Shown: in pieces, positions 42,298 through 52,003 of the stretch
Position numbering within the stretch: the stretch's first letter is position 1
How the letters are laid out: each line of letters starts with the position of its first letter
NCBI GenBank assembly: GCA_947166625.1
Contig: CAMVEX010000015.1
Span: forward strand, 1 to 64,000
Source of the DNA: an uncultured Clostridia bacterium
Lineage (GTDB): Bacteria > Bacillota > Clostridia > Oscillospirales > Acutalibacteraceae
DNA length: 64,000 nucleotides
Direction: 5' to 3'
The notes under the pieces: generated by a model
The model's database searches: none
Told to the model about the DNA's origin: nothing
Seen by the model: the letters and a program-made list of their open reading frames with translations, nothing else
Translations under genes and position numbers: made by a program

Positions 42298-44187
42298 ATG
42301 AAAAAGAAAAAATTCAAATCCGAATCAAAGCGTCTTATGGATCTGATGGTAAATTCCATCTATACTCACAAAGAGATTTTTTTGAGAGAGATAATTTCCA
42401 ATGCTTCAGATGCGCTCGATAAATTGTATTTCAAATCGCTTACCGATTCTTCGGTAGGTCTTAAAGCCGATGATTTCAAGATCCGTATAGTGCTTGATAA
42501 AGAAAACAGGACTATAACCGTTTCGGATAACGGCTGCGGTATGACGGAGGAAGAGCTGGATAATAACCTCGGCACCATCGCAAAAAGCGGCTCATTTGAT
42601 TTTAAGGCCGAGAATGAAAAAACCGAGGATGTTGATATAATCGGTCAGTTCGGCGTTGGATTTTATTCCGCTTTTATGGTGAGCGATAAAGTGACCGTAA
42701 ATACCAGGGCATACGGCTCCGATAAGGCTTTTACCTGGGTCTCGGACGGCGTTGAGGGCTACAGAATAGGGGAGAGCGATAAACCCGATTTCGGTACCGA
42801 AGTGATCATGCATCTCAGAGAAGATACCGATGATGATAAATACAGCGAATATCTCGACCAATATATGATTCAGTCTCTCGTTAAGAAATATTCCGATTAT
42901 ATCCGTCATCCCATTGTGATGGATGTTGAGTCTTCACGCCCTGTTGAAGGGAAAGAAGGAGAATATGAGGATTATGTTGAAGAAAAAACGCTTAACAGCA
43001 TGATCCCGATATGGAAAAAGAATAAATCTGAATTGACAGATGATGATTATAACAGCTTCTATAAAGAAAAATTCTTTGATTTTGAGGATCCGCTCGCGGT
43101 AATTCACAGCAGCGTCGAGGGCAACGCCACTTATAAATCACTGCTTTATATCCCGGCACACGCTCCGTTCAATTACTATACAAAGGATTATGAAAAGGGG
43201 CTTCAGCTTTATTCCAAGGGCGTTTTGATCACCGATAAATGCGCCGAACTTCTCCCTGATTATTTCAGCTTCGTCAAGGGCCTCGTTGACAGCGAAGATC
43301 TTTCTCTCAACATAAGCAGAGAAATGCTTCAGCATGACAGCCAGCTTAAACTGATCGCCAAAACGGTTGAGAAGAAAATAAAATCCGAGCTTGAAAAAAT
43401 GCTCAAAAACGATCGCGAAAAATACGAAAAATTCTTTAAGAATTTCGGCACTCAGCTTAAATTCGGCTGCTATGAGATGTATGGGCTCAATAAGGATAAG
43501 CTCAAAGATCTTCTTCTTTTCACCTCATCCGATGAAAAGAAGCTTGTAACGCTTGATGAATACACCGCAAAACTTGCGGATGACGATAAGAATATATATT
43601 ATGCCTGCGGTGAAACGCTTGAAAAAATCGAGATGCTTCCGCAATTTGATGCTGCAAAATCAAAGAATCTCGAAATTCTTATGTTTACCGAATATTTTGA
43701 TGAGTTTGTTGTCAAAACCATCGGAGAATACAACGGCAGACATTTTGTAAATATTTGTGATGAAGAGTTTGATTTAAGCACCGAGGACGAAAAGAAAGAG
43801 ATCGAAAAGCTCAATTCCGATTATTCTGGTATGTTTGAAGAAATGGCAAAGGCAATCGGTGATTCCGTGAATTCCGTGAGATTCACCAATAAACTTGCGG
43901 GTCACCCCGTCAGCCTCGCGACCGAAGGCCAGATTTCACTTGATATGGAAAAAACTCTTAATTCCATGCCCGGTAACGAAGATAACAAGGTCAAAGCTAA
44001 ATTGATTCTTGAGATCAACTGCGAGCATCCCGTTGCAGATAAACTTAAATCACTTTATGATAATGACAAAGAAACTCTTGCCGTTTATTCAAAACTCCTT
44101 TTCAGCGAGGCATGCCTGATAGCCGGCAAATCCGTCGATGATCCGGTTGAGCACAGTAAACTTGTCTGCGATCTGATGACAAAATAA
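42298..44187 (+). CDS. htpG: Molecular chaperone HtpG (Hsp90)
   Basis: 629 residues. The N-terminal ATPase domain shows EIFLREIISNASDALDKL, the DNGCGMT motif and GQFGVGFYSAFMV. The middle domain has LSLNISREMLQHD and the C-terminal dimerisation domain ends near residue 625. It is a cytosolic ATP-dependent chaperone. The start follows GAAAGAAGGTAATCCGTA. It stands alone with a terminator after it. Confidence 0.97.
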   Translation: MKKKKFKSESKRLMDLMVNSIYTHKEIFLREIISNASDALDKLYFKSLTDSSVGLKADDFKIRIVLDKENRTITVSDNGCGMTEEELDNNLGTIAKSGSFDFKAENEKTEDVDIIGQFGVGFYSAFMVSDKVTVNTRAYGSDKAFTWVSDGVEGYRIGESDKPDFGTEVIMHLREDTDDDKYSEYLDQYMIQSLVKKYSDYIRHPIVMDVESSRPVEGKEGEYEDYVEEKTLNSMIPIWKKNKSELTDDDYNSFYKEKFFDFEDPLAVIHSSVEGNATYKSLLYIPAHAPFNYYTKDYEKGLQLYSKGVLITDKCAELLPDYFSFVKGLVDSEDLSLNISREMLQHDSQLKLIAKTVEKKIKSELEKMLKNDREKYEKFFKNFGTQLKFGCYEMYGLNKDKLKDLLLFTSSDEKKLVTLDEYTAKLADDDKNIYYACGETLEKIEMLPQFDAAKSKNLEILMFTEYFDEFVVKTIGEYNGRHFVNICDEEFDLSTEDEKKEIEKLNSDYSGMFEEMAKAIGDSVNSVRFTNKLAGHPVSLATEGQISLDMEKTLNSMPGNEDNKVKAKLILEINCEHPVADKLKSLYDNDKETLAVYSKLLFSEACLIAGKSVDDPVEHSKLVCDLMTK

Positions 44188-44203
44188 TAATACCGCTGAA
44201 GTT

Positions 44204-44234
44204 AAACCCCGAAACCGTGAGGCTTCGGGGTTTT
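44204..44234. terminator. Bidirectional terminator after htpG
   Basis: AAACCCCGAA-ACC pairs with GG-CTTCGGGGTTTT. It lies between the convergent htpG and panE-like genes. Confidence 0.8.
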
Positions 44235-44252
44235 CTGTTTAATAATATAAAT

Positions 44253-45278
44253 TTAATCTTTCTGCATCATAATAGTATCGAAAAGCAGAATGTTTTCTTT
44301 TGAAAGAGGAAGTGAGCCGTCCTGCTCTTTTTTGACTATTTCAACTATTTTGTCGTTAACGGGAGTCGGGATATTATATTTCCTGCCGTATTCACATACA
44401 ACGCCGTTGATTGCCTCGATTTCACACTTTTTGCCGTTTCTGAGATCCTGAAGCATCGAGGGAACAAGCGACATATGTTTTTCCATTGCCTTTGGAATAG
44501 CTTTAAGGGCGATGGATTTTTTAAGAGCGTTGGTGTAATAGAAAATCTTAGTGATATCCTTGCCCTGAACAGGCGCAAATTTTACTCCCGATGCTCTGCC
44601 CACATCAATGCATTCCTTAATGCATCTGAGAGCAATTTTACGGGCAAACATATCGTTTACAACATCTCCGAAAGTGCCGCCCATAACGGTACCGAGACCG
44701 GAGAATGTGGCGTTGATAAGGAGTTTTGACCATCTGACGCTCATAATATCTTCTTCGATATTTACCGGGCACATTTTTTCAAGAAGTTCTTTGACCTCTT
44801 CAAGCTTTTTGTCCGGAACGCCTTCCATTCTTCCCATCTGGAATGACAGAGAATCGGGCTCGCTCGTGAGAGTGCTTTCGCCGGGTGCGGAGAGTGAAGC
44901 GCCCCATTCGACAACGCATCCCAAAGTATGTTCGCTGCCGATGATTTCGGCGATAGCAGGCTCGGGAATGCCGTTTTGAAGAGTAACAATAACTCCGTCA
45001 GGGGCGAGAAGCGGCTTTAAGTCCGTTACGACTTTTTTATTATAAAGCTGCTTTGTCATAAGGAAGATAACATCATAGTCGCCTTCCATTTCATTGGGAA
45101 AGCTGGCTTTAACGGGTACTTTGAAATTTGCTTTTCCTTTTACAACAGCACCCTTTGAAAGCAAAGCTTCAACGTGCTGTTTGTTTCTGTTGACAAGTTC
45201 GATATCAACGCCTGCTTTGGCAAGATAAGCGCCGAGTACGATGCCGATCGAGCCGGCTCCGTAGATTGCACATTTCAT
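44253..45278 (-). CDS. panE: Ketopantoate reductase-like enzyme
   Basis: 341 residues. The Rossmann start MKCAIYGAGSIGIVLGAYLA binds NADPH. VIFLMTKQLYN, VVTLQNGIPEPAIAEIIGSE and the SKLLINATFSGLGTVMG segment with its catalytic Lys are typical of ApbA/PanE. It reduces 2-dehydropantoate to pantoate for CoA synthesis, but family members also act on other 2-keto acids. It is last in the operon behind guaB (11-bp gap, AAGGAGAATTTTT ribosome site). Confidence 0.85.
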   Translation of the reverse strand: MKCAIYGAGSIGIVLGAYLAKAGVDIELVNRNKQHVEALLSKGAVVKGKANFKVPVKASFPNEMEGDYDVIFLMTKQLYNKKVVTDLKPLLAPDGVIVTLQNGIPEPAIAEIIGSEHTLGCVVEWGASLSAPGESTLTSEPDSLSFQMGRMEGVPDKKLEEVKELLEKMCPVNIEEDIMSVRWSKLLINATFSGLGTVMGGTFGDVVNDMFARKIALRCIKECIDVGRASGVKFAPVQGKDITKIFYYTNALKKSIALKAIPKAMEKHMSLVPSMLQDLRNGKKCEIEAINGVVCEYGRKYNIPTPVNDKIVEIVKKEQDGSLPLSKENILLFDTIMMQKD

Positions 45279-45289
45279 AAAAATTCTCC

Positions 45290-46798
45290 TTATCTTCCTG
45301 TTGTAGTTGTTGATTTAAGAATTACATCGTGATAACCGCCTTCAACGATGCTTGTTGAAGAAACAACGGTGAGCTTGGCGTTTTTCTGAAGATCGGGGAT
45401 ATTGATCACACCGCAGTTGCACATTGTTGATTTGACTTTGTAAAGGCTCTTGGCTACATTTTCAGCGAGGGGACCGGCGTAGGTAACATAAGAATCGACG
45501 CCCTCTTCAAAGCTCAGCTTTGCTTTGCCGCCGAGATCATATCTCTGCCAGTTCCTTGCTCTGTTTGAGCCCTCGCCCCAGTATTCTTTTACATAAACGC
45601 CGTTTACCATTATTCTTGCGGTCGGGCTTTCATCAAATCTTGCGAAATATCTGCCGAGCATAAGGAAATCGGCGCCCATCGCGAGAGCGAGAGTCATATG
45701 ATAATCGTGGACAATACCGCCGTCCGAACAAATGGGGACATAAACACCGGTCTCTTTGAAATATTCATCTCTTGCAGCGGCAACCTCGATGAGAGCCGTT
45801 GCCTGACCTCTGCCGATACCCTTGGTTTCTCTGGTGATGCAGATGGAGCCGCCGCCGATGCCTACTTTAACAAAGTCTGCGCCTGCTTTTGCAAGGAAAA
45901 GGAAACCGTCTCTGTCAACTACATTTCCCGCTCCCACCTTAACTTTGTCGCCGTATTTTTCTCTGATGAATTTAAGAGTGTTTTCCTGCCAGACTGTATA
46001 TCCCTCGGATGAATCTATACAGAGCACATCCGCTCCGGCATCAACGAGAGCGGGCACTCTTTTTTCAAAATCAAGAGTATTTATGCCGGCGCCGACAAGA
46101 TAGCTTTTATTTGAATCAAGCAATTCCTGCGGGTTTTCTTTATGCTGTGAATAATCCTTACGGAATACAAAATAGAGAAGGTGACCTTCGGAATCAACTA
46201 TGGGGAGTGAATTGAGCTTGTGATCCCAAATTATATCGTTTGCTTCTTTGAGTGTGGTTTTTTCATCGGCTACTATAAGCTTATCAAGCGGAGTCATAAA
46301 TTCGGATACCGGTGAAGAGGGCTCCATGCGGCTTACTCTGTAGTCTCTGCTGGTAACTACGCCGAGAAGCTTGCCGTTCTGAGTGCCGTCTTCGGTTACA
46401 GCCATGGTGCTGTGGCCCGTAATTTCAAACAAATCCAAAACCTGCTGCAATGTATCGGTCGGCTTAAGATTTGAGTCACTGATAACAAAGCCGGCTTTAT
46501 AATTTTTGACTCTTGCTACCATGGCGGCTTCATCCTCTATACTCTGTGAGCCGTAAATGAACGAAATGCCGCCTTCCTTCGCGAGGGCGATTGCAAGAGT
46601 GTCGTTTGAAACGGACTGCATAATAGCCGAGGTCATCGGTATATTCAGCGTTATCGGACATTCTTCTTCGCCTTTTCTGAATTTAACAAGCGGCGTTTTC
46701 AGCGATACATTGGCCGGAATACATTCTTTGGAAGTATAACCGGGGATAAGAAGATATTCGCTGAAGGTTCTTGAGGGCTCATTGCAATAAACAGCCAT
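45290..46798 (-). CDS. guaB: Inosine-5'-monophosphate dehydrogenase
   Basis: 502 residues. The barrel is interrupted by a CBS-domain pair (about 105-225). The catalytic loop is [12 protein letters not shown], with its Cys in SICIT, and the flap region [17 protein letters not shown] follows. It oxidises IMP to XMP, the committed step to GMP. The sequence resembles the group of IMPDHs with N-terminal [15 protein letters not shown], common in gut anaerobes. It is placed between folA and panE on one transcript; start has AAAGGAGTG upstream. Confidence 0.94.
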   Translation of the reverse strand: MAVYCNEPSRTFSEYLLIPGYTSKECIPANVSLKTPLVKFRKGEEECPITLNIPMTSAIMQSVSNDTLAIALAKEGGISFIYGSQSIEDEAAMVARVKNYKAGFVISDSNLKPTDTLQQVLDLFEITGHSTMAVTEDGTQNGKLLGVVTSRDYRVSRMEPSSPVSEFMTPLDKLIVADEKTTLKEANDIIWDHKLNSLPIVDSEGHLLYFVFRKDYSQHKENPQELLDSNKSYLVGAGINTLDFEKRVPALVDAGADVLCIDSSEGYTVWQENTLKFIREKYGDKVKVGAGNVVDRDGFLFLAKAGADFVKVGIGGGSICITRETKGIGRGQATALIEVAAARDEYFKETGVYVPICSDGGIVHDYHMTLALAMGADFLMLGRYFARFDESPTARIMVNGVYVKEYWGEGSNRARNWQRYDLGGKAKLSFEEGVDSYVTYAGPLAENVAKSLYKVKSTMCNCGVINIPDLQKNAKLTVVSSTSIVEGGYHDVILKSTTTTGR

Positions 46799-46814
46799 AC
46801 GAAATCACACTCCT

Positions 46815-47309
46815 TTAAACATTGATGTTTTTATATTCTGTAAATTTGTAAACAAGACCGTTATATTCGGCGGGCTCGGATTCCGATGACAGAATCCAAT
46901 CTTTATTTTCATCAAGATTGGGGAAGAATTTTTCTGCATCCGATGAAGAGTCAACCTTTGTGATGTAAGCGGTATCGCAGTAGGGGAGCATCTGAGCGTA
47001 AACAGAGGCGCCGCCTATTATGTAAACGGAATCGGTATCATACTTCTTTATTTCTTCAAGTAATTCATCAATGGAACCTACCATTGTCGCTCCGTCGCAT
47101 TTGAAATCGGGATCATCGCATAAAATGATATTTGTTCTGTCTTTTAATGGCTTTCCTCCCGGAAAAGACAACAGGGTAGCAAGCCCCATTACTACGACAT
47201 TATCGGTGGTTTTTTCTTTGAAATATTTCATATCTCCGGGAATATGGTAAAGCAGATCGTTCGCTTTGCCGATACCCCATTCGTTATCTACGCAGACAAT
47301 AGTTTTCAT
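46815..47309 (-). CDS. folA: Dihydrofolate reductase
   Basis: 164 residues. The N terminus carries the NEWGIGKANDLLYHIPGDMK substrate loop and the C-terminal half has YIIGGASVYAQMLPYCDTAY. It regenerates tetrahydrofolate after the thymidylate synthase encoded next door. The usual NADPH-binding GR-x-T is GLATL here, so the Arg is missing; that may alter cofactor binding. It starts 10 bp after thyA and ends 17 bp before guaB. Confidence 0.92.
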   Translation of the reverse strand: MKTIVCVDNEWGIGKANDLLYHIPGDMKYFKEKTTDNVVVMGLATLLSFPGGKPLKDRTNIILCDDPDFKCDGATMVGSIDELLEEIKKYDTDSVYIIGGASVYAQMLPYCDTAYITKVDSSSDAEKFFPNLDENKDWILSSESEPAEYNGLVYKFTEYKNINV

Positions 47310-47318
47310 TTAATCACC

Positions 47319-48149
47319 TCATACGGCAACGGGGATTTTTGCAGTAAATTCGTGATATTTATAATTTTCGACGGTAAAACTGTCTTTTGTAAAATCATAA
47401 AAATCGGTGACGGATTTATCAAGAATAACAGTCGGAGCATCATAAGGCTCTTTCTTTATCAATTCTTCGATTATGGGTATATGCCTGTCATAAATATGAG
47501 CGTCGGCAATGACATGAACGAATTCGCCGGGCTCAAATCCGGTAACCTGAGCTATCATACATACGAGCGCAGAATACTGAGCCACATTCCAAATGTTTGC
47601 CGCAAGCATATCCTGCGAACGCTGATTCAGTATTGCGTTCAGTTTGTTTCCGGTCACATTGAATGTCATACTGTATGCGCAGGGGTAGAGCGCCATTTCG
47701 CTCAAATCGGCGTGGTTATAAATATTTGTCATTATGCGGCGGCTGGCAGGGTTATGTTTCAGATCATAGAGAACTTTATCGACCTGATCCATATCGCCTT
47801 CGGGATAATGATGTTTAACTGAAAGCTGATAACCGTAGGCTTTGCCGATAGAGCCGTTTTCATCTGCCCAGGAATCCCAGACATGGCTTCCGAGATCATG
47901 GATGTTATTTGATTTTTTTTGCCAGATCCAGAGCAGCTCGTCAACGGCGCTCTTAAGAAAGGTCTTTCTGAGAGTGAGTATCGGGAATTCTTTGCTCAGA
48001 TCGTATCTGTTGACAACGCCGAATTTTTTGACAGTATGAGCGGGAGTGCCGTCATCCCATCTCGGTCTTACTTCTCTGTCGGTATCGTATATACCGTTAT
48101 TCAGTATGTCTTTGCAGGTTTCAATGAATACTTTATCGGCATAACTCAT
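47319..48149 (-). CDS. thyA: Thymidylate synthase
   Basis: 276 residues. The active-site Cys is in LYPCAYSMTFNV, followed by LNQRSQDMLAANIWNVAQYS and the folate/dUMP residues HIYDRHI. It methylates dUMP to dTMP using methylene-tetrahydrofolate. The first bases overlap the stop of the pyridoxal kinase gene by 4 bp. ThyA and FolA side by side are a functional pair. Confidence 0.96.
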   Translation of the reverse strand: MSYADKVFIETCKDILNNGIYDTDREVRPRWDDGTPAHTVKKFGVVNRYDLSKEFPILTLRKTFLKSAVDELLWIWQKKSNNIHDLGSHVWDSWADENGSIGKAYGYQLSVKHHYPEGDMDQVDKVLYDLKHNPASRRIMTNIYNHADLSEMALYPCAYSMTFNVTGNKLNAILNQRSQDMLAANIWNVAQYSALVCMIAQVTGFEPGEFVHVIADAHIYDRHIPIIEELIKKEPYDAPTVILDKSVTDFYDFTKDSFTVENYKYHEFTAKIPVAV

Positions 48150-48988
48150 TTCTGACCCTCCTTACTGAGCAGATACAGATATTTTTCAAAAGCGACTCCG
48201 AGCCGCGGATCGGTTCCTTCGTTAAATGTTTCGAGAATTGATTTGTAAGTGAAATCAAGCGCAATTTCCGCCGATTCAAAGCCGGTCTTGCCCTTTGTCA
48301 TCATTGCGGCGAGCACTGAGGTGAATATATCTCCGGTGCCGTAATAAATACCGCCGCATTTCGGCGTTGAAAAGTATTTCTTAACATCGGATTTTATATC
48401 ATATACAAGGCACCCGGTTTTACCGGGAATATCCGAAATCCCGGTTATAACGGCAAATCCGGAAGTCAGCTCTTTGATTGAGTTAAGCAGCAAATCTATA
48501 TATTCTGTATCATAATTCTCACGATAACTTTGCCCGGTAAGAAACGCCGCTTCGGTAATATTGGGAGTGATAACATCGGCAAGCTCGCATAATTTGCGCA
48601 TATCATCGGCAAATGAGGTATCAAAACCTTTATACATTTCACCCGAATCGGCCATTGCGGGATCGACTATCACAAGCGTATTATCGGATTTGAAGGTTTT
48701 GATTATCTCAATGACCGAATCAATTTGCTTTTTTGACCCGAGATAACCCGAATATATCGTATCAGGTTTCACCCCGATCTTTTCCCAATGGCGGATATAA
48801 GGAATAATATCATCGGTAAGATCTCTGAATGTATATCCTTCGATATTACCGGTATGAGTTGAAAGAACGGCGGTCGGAATCGGGTTGCATTCCATACCCG
48901 CCGCAGAAATAATAGGTATAGCGGCCGTAAGAGAGCATTTTCCGATGCCGGACATATCGTTTACAGCAAAAATTCTTTTCAAAATCAC
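48146..48988 (-). CDS. pdxK: Pyridoxal/pyridoxamine kinase
   Basis: 280 residues, ribokinase-like. AVNDMSGIGKCSLTAAIPII at the start, VIVDPAMADSGEMYKGFD, the DVITPNITEAAFLTG segment and GGIYYGTGDIFTSVLAAMM with its catalytic Asp identify the PdxY/PdxK group. It phosphorylates B6 vitamers to pyridoxal 5'-phosphate. First gene of the minus-strand operon pdxK-thyA-folA-guaB-panE. PLP serves glycine hydroxymethyltransferase, which feeds the one-carbon pool used by ThyA, so the grouping makes metabolic sense. Confidence 0.88.
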   Translation of the reverse strand: MILKRIFAVNDMSGIGKCSLTAAIPIISAAGMECNPIPTAVLSTHTGNIEGYTFRDLTDDIIPYIRHWEKIGVKPDTIYSGYLGSKKQIDSVIEIIKTFKSDNTLVIVDPAMADSGEMYKGFDTSFADDMRKLCELADVITPNITEAAFLTGQSYRENYDTEYIDLLLNSIKELTSGFAVITGISDIPGKTGCLVYDIKSDVKKYFSTPKCGGIYYGTGDIFTSVLAAMMTKGKTGFESAEIALDFTYKSILETFNEGTDPRLGVAFEKYLYLLSKEGQK

Positions 48989-49118
48989 ACCTCGACTTTT
49001 ATTAAATTATTATACAAGATACATTTATATTTTTCAATCCCCAAATTATAAAACAGTTGAATGTACCGGCATTTTGTTTCAAAGTATTTTTCGCCTGAAT
49101 TTATGCTTAAATTTCCAC

Positions 49119-49147
49119 TTTACAAAGTCAAAGCACAATGATAGAAT
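49119..49147 (+). promoter_or_regulatory. Promoter of the secreted ceramidase-like gene
   Basis: TTTACA (49119-49124), 17-bp spacer, TAGAAT (49142-49147), about 30 bp before the start codon. Nothing else is evident in the 185-bp divergent gap. Confidence 0.6.
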
Positions 49148-49176
49148 ATTAAAAAAGCAAGAAGGAGATAATTTTG

Positions 49177-50928
49177 ATGAAAAAAAGATTTATGCCTCTG
49201 CTCAGCGTGATTCTTGCGCTGTCGATAATTGTTTCCGGTTTTTCTGCGGTCGGCGCCTCTGCTGCAAAAGATTTAGGCTCCTCGCTCAAGCATGTCGGAG
49301 TCGCCGCGCTTGAGGGAATTGTAAGAGGATTGCTCGGAGGTCTTGATTTTATGATTCCCGACAGCAAAAATTTCAAAAAATTAAGCGAATATAAAGATGA
49401 TAATTTTTACAGCGGTAACAAAGAACTGCTCGATGAGCCGGCGGCTGATGCCTGCTGGAATCTCGGTTATGCCAAAGCGTCGCTTGTGCCGGACGATGTC
49501 CTTGAAAAAGGCACGGAATATTATCTCGGCGGATTTATGACCTTTGACAATGGTATGAATAATAAAATAGAAGAAATAATCGACGATATGCAGATCAGGG
49601 TCATAGCCCTTGACGACGGCAGCGGCAGAGGTATATCCGTCTATGCCAATGTTGACTGCATAGGATTCTGCAATGGTGATATACAGACTGTCAGGAAGTA
49701 TTTCAAGGAGCTTATGCCCGATACGGATTTCGCTTCGGTCAATATCACCTCGACCCATTGCCACAGCTGCATAGATACCCAGGGCCTTTGGACAAATCAG
49801 TTCAAAAAGATATTCGGCAATTTGTTTAAGGCTTACCTTCCTTTCCTTGAAAAAGAAAAGGGCGTCAATACAGAATGGCTCGATTGGGCAAGCCATGTTA
49901 TGGCTCAGGCTATGAAGAGCGCTGTTGAGGATATGACTCCCGGCACTATGACTTATGCGGTCAAAACTCTCAATAAAGAGTATTTTGAAAACAGAAACCG
50001 TAAATCTTCCACCTCGCTTTGCAGCGATATGTCAAGATTTGTTTTCACTCCGTTTGATGAATCCAAAACTCCCACTATGATCGTCAATATCGCGGCTCAT
50101 CCCGATGTTACCGGCCTCGCAACAAGCGACCCGGAAGATAACGGAAGACAGCTTTCCGGCGATTATGTTTACTATATGGGCGAGGCCATAGAACAGGGCG
50201 GCTACAACTTTATGTTCTTTAACGGTGCGATAGCGGGCATTTACTATGGCAGAGGTCTTACTAATGACGGTCAGGATTTAGAGAGAAGATATATGCAGGC
50301 GCTTCGTTACGGCCATGAAATGGGCGCCATTGCTCTTAACCTTACCAATACTTACGATGAAATATCCGCAAATGCAGATTGGGATACCATAAATAAAGAA
50401 AAAGCCGCAAGCGAAGAATATTCGCTTTGGTTTGAAGGCTGGGAGCCTGCCGAGGAACGCGAGCTTGATCCTCTGTTTAACGTGAAGATAATGAGTTGCC
50501 CGATTCAGGTAAAGAATCCGCTCATGCAGCTTGTCGGAAAGCTCGATCTTGTTGATTATCAGGTTTATAAAGACGGATTTGCAAAGTATTATATGGTATC
50601 TGAAATCGGTTTTGCTCAGTTCGGCGATGTAAAAGTTGCTATGATGCCCGGTGAAATCGTTCAGGATCTGGTTTACGGCGGCGGTTCACTCACCGCTGAA
50701 GGATCATATAAAGGAAAAGATTTCGGATATAAGACCATCAGAGAGCTTTTCGGAGATGAAACAATAGTTTTCGGTCTCTGCAATGACGCAATCGGATATG
50801 TTGTCCCCGATAATGATTATTCTCTCGCTATAGTTGACGATCATTACCAGGAGCTTATCTCTCTCGGTGAGGTCACTGCTTCGGCTATTATGGGAAGATT
50901 TGCCGAGCTTGCCGAGGAAATCGGTTAA
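49177..50928 (+). CDS. Secreted neutral/alkaline ceramidase-like protein
   Basis: 583 residues from the ATG at 49177, which has AAGGAGATAATTT upstream. A signal peptide (about 1-30, cleaved near GASA-AKD) leads to a ceramidase-like domain with EYYLGGFMTFDNGMNNKIEE, zinc-type STHCHSCIDTQG, a third His in NIAAHPDVTG, and the late MMPGEIVQDLVYGG and GYVVPDNDYS motifs. It is a paralogue of the intracellular protein at 22107-23540 with the same motif order. The substrate could be a sphingolipid or another N-acyl compound in the gut. Flanked by its own promoter and a strong terminator. Confidence 0.75.
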   Translation: MKKRFMPLLSVILALSIIVSGFSAVGASAAKDLGSSLKHVGVAALEGIVRGLLGGLDFMIPDSKNFKKLSEYKDDNFYSGNKELLDEPAADACWNLGYAKASLVPDDVLEKGTEYYLGGFMTFDNGMNNKIEEIIDDMQIRVIALDDGSGRGISVYANVDCIGFCNGDIQTVRKYFKELMPDTDFASVNITSTHCHSCIDTQGLWTNQFKKIFGNLFKAYLPFLEKEKGVNTEWLDWASHVMAQAMKSAVEDMTPGTMTYAVKTLNKEYFENRNRKSSTSLCSDMSRFVFTPFDESKTPTMIVNIAAHPDVTGLATSDPEDNGRQLSGDYVYYMGEAIEQGGYNFMFFNGAIAGIYYGRGLTNDGQDLERRYMQALRYGHEMGAIALNLTNTYDEISANADWDTINKEKAASEEYSLWFEGWEPAEERELDPLFNVKIMSCPIQVKNPLMQLVGKLDLVDYQVYKDGFAKYYMVSEIGFAQFGDVKVAMMPGEIVQDLVYGGGSLTAEGSYKGKDFGYKTIRELFGDETIVFGLCNDAIGYVVPDNDYSLAIVDDHYQELISLGEVTASAIMGRFAELAEEIG

Positions 50929-50940
50929 ACAAATTAAATC

Positions 50941-50972
50941 GGCCTGCCCCTCGGGGCAGGCCTTTTCATTTT
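50941..50972. terminator. Terminator after the ceramidase-like gene
   Basis: GGCCTGCCCC and GGGGCAGGCC form a perfect 10-bp stem with a 2-base loop, followed by TTTTCATTTT; convergent with ribU. Confidence 0.85.
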
Positions 50973-51591
50973 ACATTTTGCCTTTTATGAATTTGGAAAG
51001 CGGCTTGTATATCAATATGCAGATAAGCGCATCGACTATTCCTTTGCCGAATGTGAACGGTACATTAAATATAAGAAGGCAGTTAAAAAGCGCATTTCCT
51101 GTCGGTATATTTCCAACGCTTCCGAGAATTGCTTTATACATACCTATAATCGCGTCAAGCGGCATTTTATATACCTTTACATAAGCGGGATAAACGACCC
51201 AATAATTTATCGGCAGGCTTATCAGACCCATTGCAAGAGCTCCTGCTAAACAAGCTATGATCGCTCTTTTTTTGCTTTTATTTGACTTATATATGAAGCC
51301 TGCCACGATGCAGAATACGGAGCCGAGCAAAAAGTTGCTCATTTCTCCTACAAAAGCGCTGCTTGTTCCTTTGAGCAGTATATGAAGAATGTTTTTGAAA
51401 AATTCGATTGCTACGCCGTAAAAGGGACCTAAAGCAAATGCTCCGAAAAGAGCGGGTAAATCCGAAATATCAAATTTGATAAAAGACGGAATGATCGGCA
51501 GTGATATTTCAATAAACATCAGTGCAAATGCGATTGCGGAAAACATTGCGGTAAGCGTGATTTTGTAGATTCTTTTTTGTGTCTTGTTCAT
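50971..51591 (-). CDS. ribU: Riboflavin ECF transporter S component
   Basis: 206 residues from the ATG at 51591, which has GGAGGAAATT upstream; a longer reading runs into the riboswitch terminator and is rejected. Five or six membrane helices; the stretch FIKFDISDLPALFGAFALGP is typical of RibU. The S component binds riboflavin and works with a shared energising module (EcfA/A'/T) encoded elsewhere. An FMN riboswitch immediately upstream supports the substrate call. Confidence 0.92.
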   Translation of the reverse strand: MNKTQKRIYKITLTAMFSAIAFALMFIEISLPIIPSFIKFDISDLPALFGAFALGPFYGVAIEFFKNILHILLKGTSSAFVGEMSNFLLGSVFCIVAGFIYKSNKSKKRAIIACLAGALAMGLISLPINYWVVYPAYVKVYKMPLDAIIGMYKAILGSVGNIPTGNALFNCLLIFNVPFTFGKGIVDALICILIYKPLSKFIKGKM

Positions 51592-51631
51592 AATTTCCTC
51601 CGAAAAGTAATAAGTTTCGGCAGACGTTATA

Positions 51632-51663
51632 AAACAAAACAAACCCCGTACAAACGTACGGGG
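51632..51663 (-). terminator. Riboswitch-controlled terminator before ribU
   Basis: On the minus strand CCCCGTAC (51656-51663) pairs with GTACGGGG (51644-51651), followed by TTTGTTTTGTTTT. It lies between the FMN aptamer and ribU, as expected for transcription attenuation. Confidence 0.85.
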
Positions 51664-51682
51664 CTGCGTCTGATAACCGTCT

Positions 51683-51797
51683 GCTCTCTTTCATCCGGAC
51701 TTTACCGTCGGTTACGGAATTACACCGTATCGGCTCAAAAATGAGTTAGCGGACTTTTACCGCCGGTGAGGAATTGCACCTCGCCCCGAAAGCAATG
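51683..51797 (-). promoter_or_regulatory. FMN riboswitch (RFN element)
   Basis: The minus strand carries the conserved RFN blocks: GGGGCGAGGTGCAATTCC, CACCGGCGGTAAAAGTCCGC, GGTGTAATTCCGTAACCGAC and GGTAAAGTCCGGATGAAAGA. It precedes a terminator and ribU. When FMN is plentiful the aptamer should favour the terminator and shut off riboflavin uptake. Confidence 0.95.
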
Positions 51798-51893
51798 TAA
51801 TTATAATAGCGTGATGAAATATTGTCAATAGGAAACTAAAATAAAATTTACTTGATTATCGTTTGTTTTTGGTATATTATAATTTAGCGGTTT

Positions 51894-51976
51894 GCGGGTA
51901 TGGTGGAATTGGCAGACACGCAGGATTTAGGATCCTGTGGGCAACCGTGCAGGTTCAAGCCCTGTTACCCGCACCA
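51894..51976 (+). tRNA. tRNA-Leu(TAG)
   Basis: Acceptor GCGGGTA pairs with TACCCGC, encoded CCA at 51974-51976, class II variable arm, anticodon stem-loop CAGGA-TTTAGGA-TCCTG giving anticodon TAG. T-arm contains GGTTCAAGCC. Confidence 0.95.
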
Positions 51977-52003
51977 TCAAGTCGCAGGCTTTAGGCTTGC
52001 GGC

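Noticed and set aside
51592-51642. Longer N terminus for RibU
   Set aside because: The extension runs into the riboswitch terminator hairpin, while the ATG at 51591 has a perfect ribosome site.
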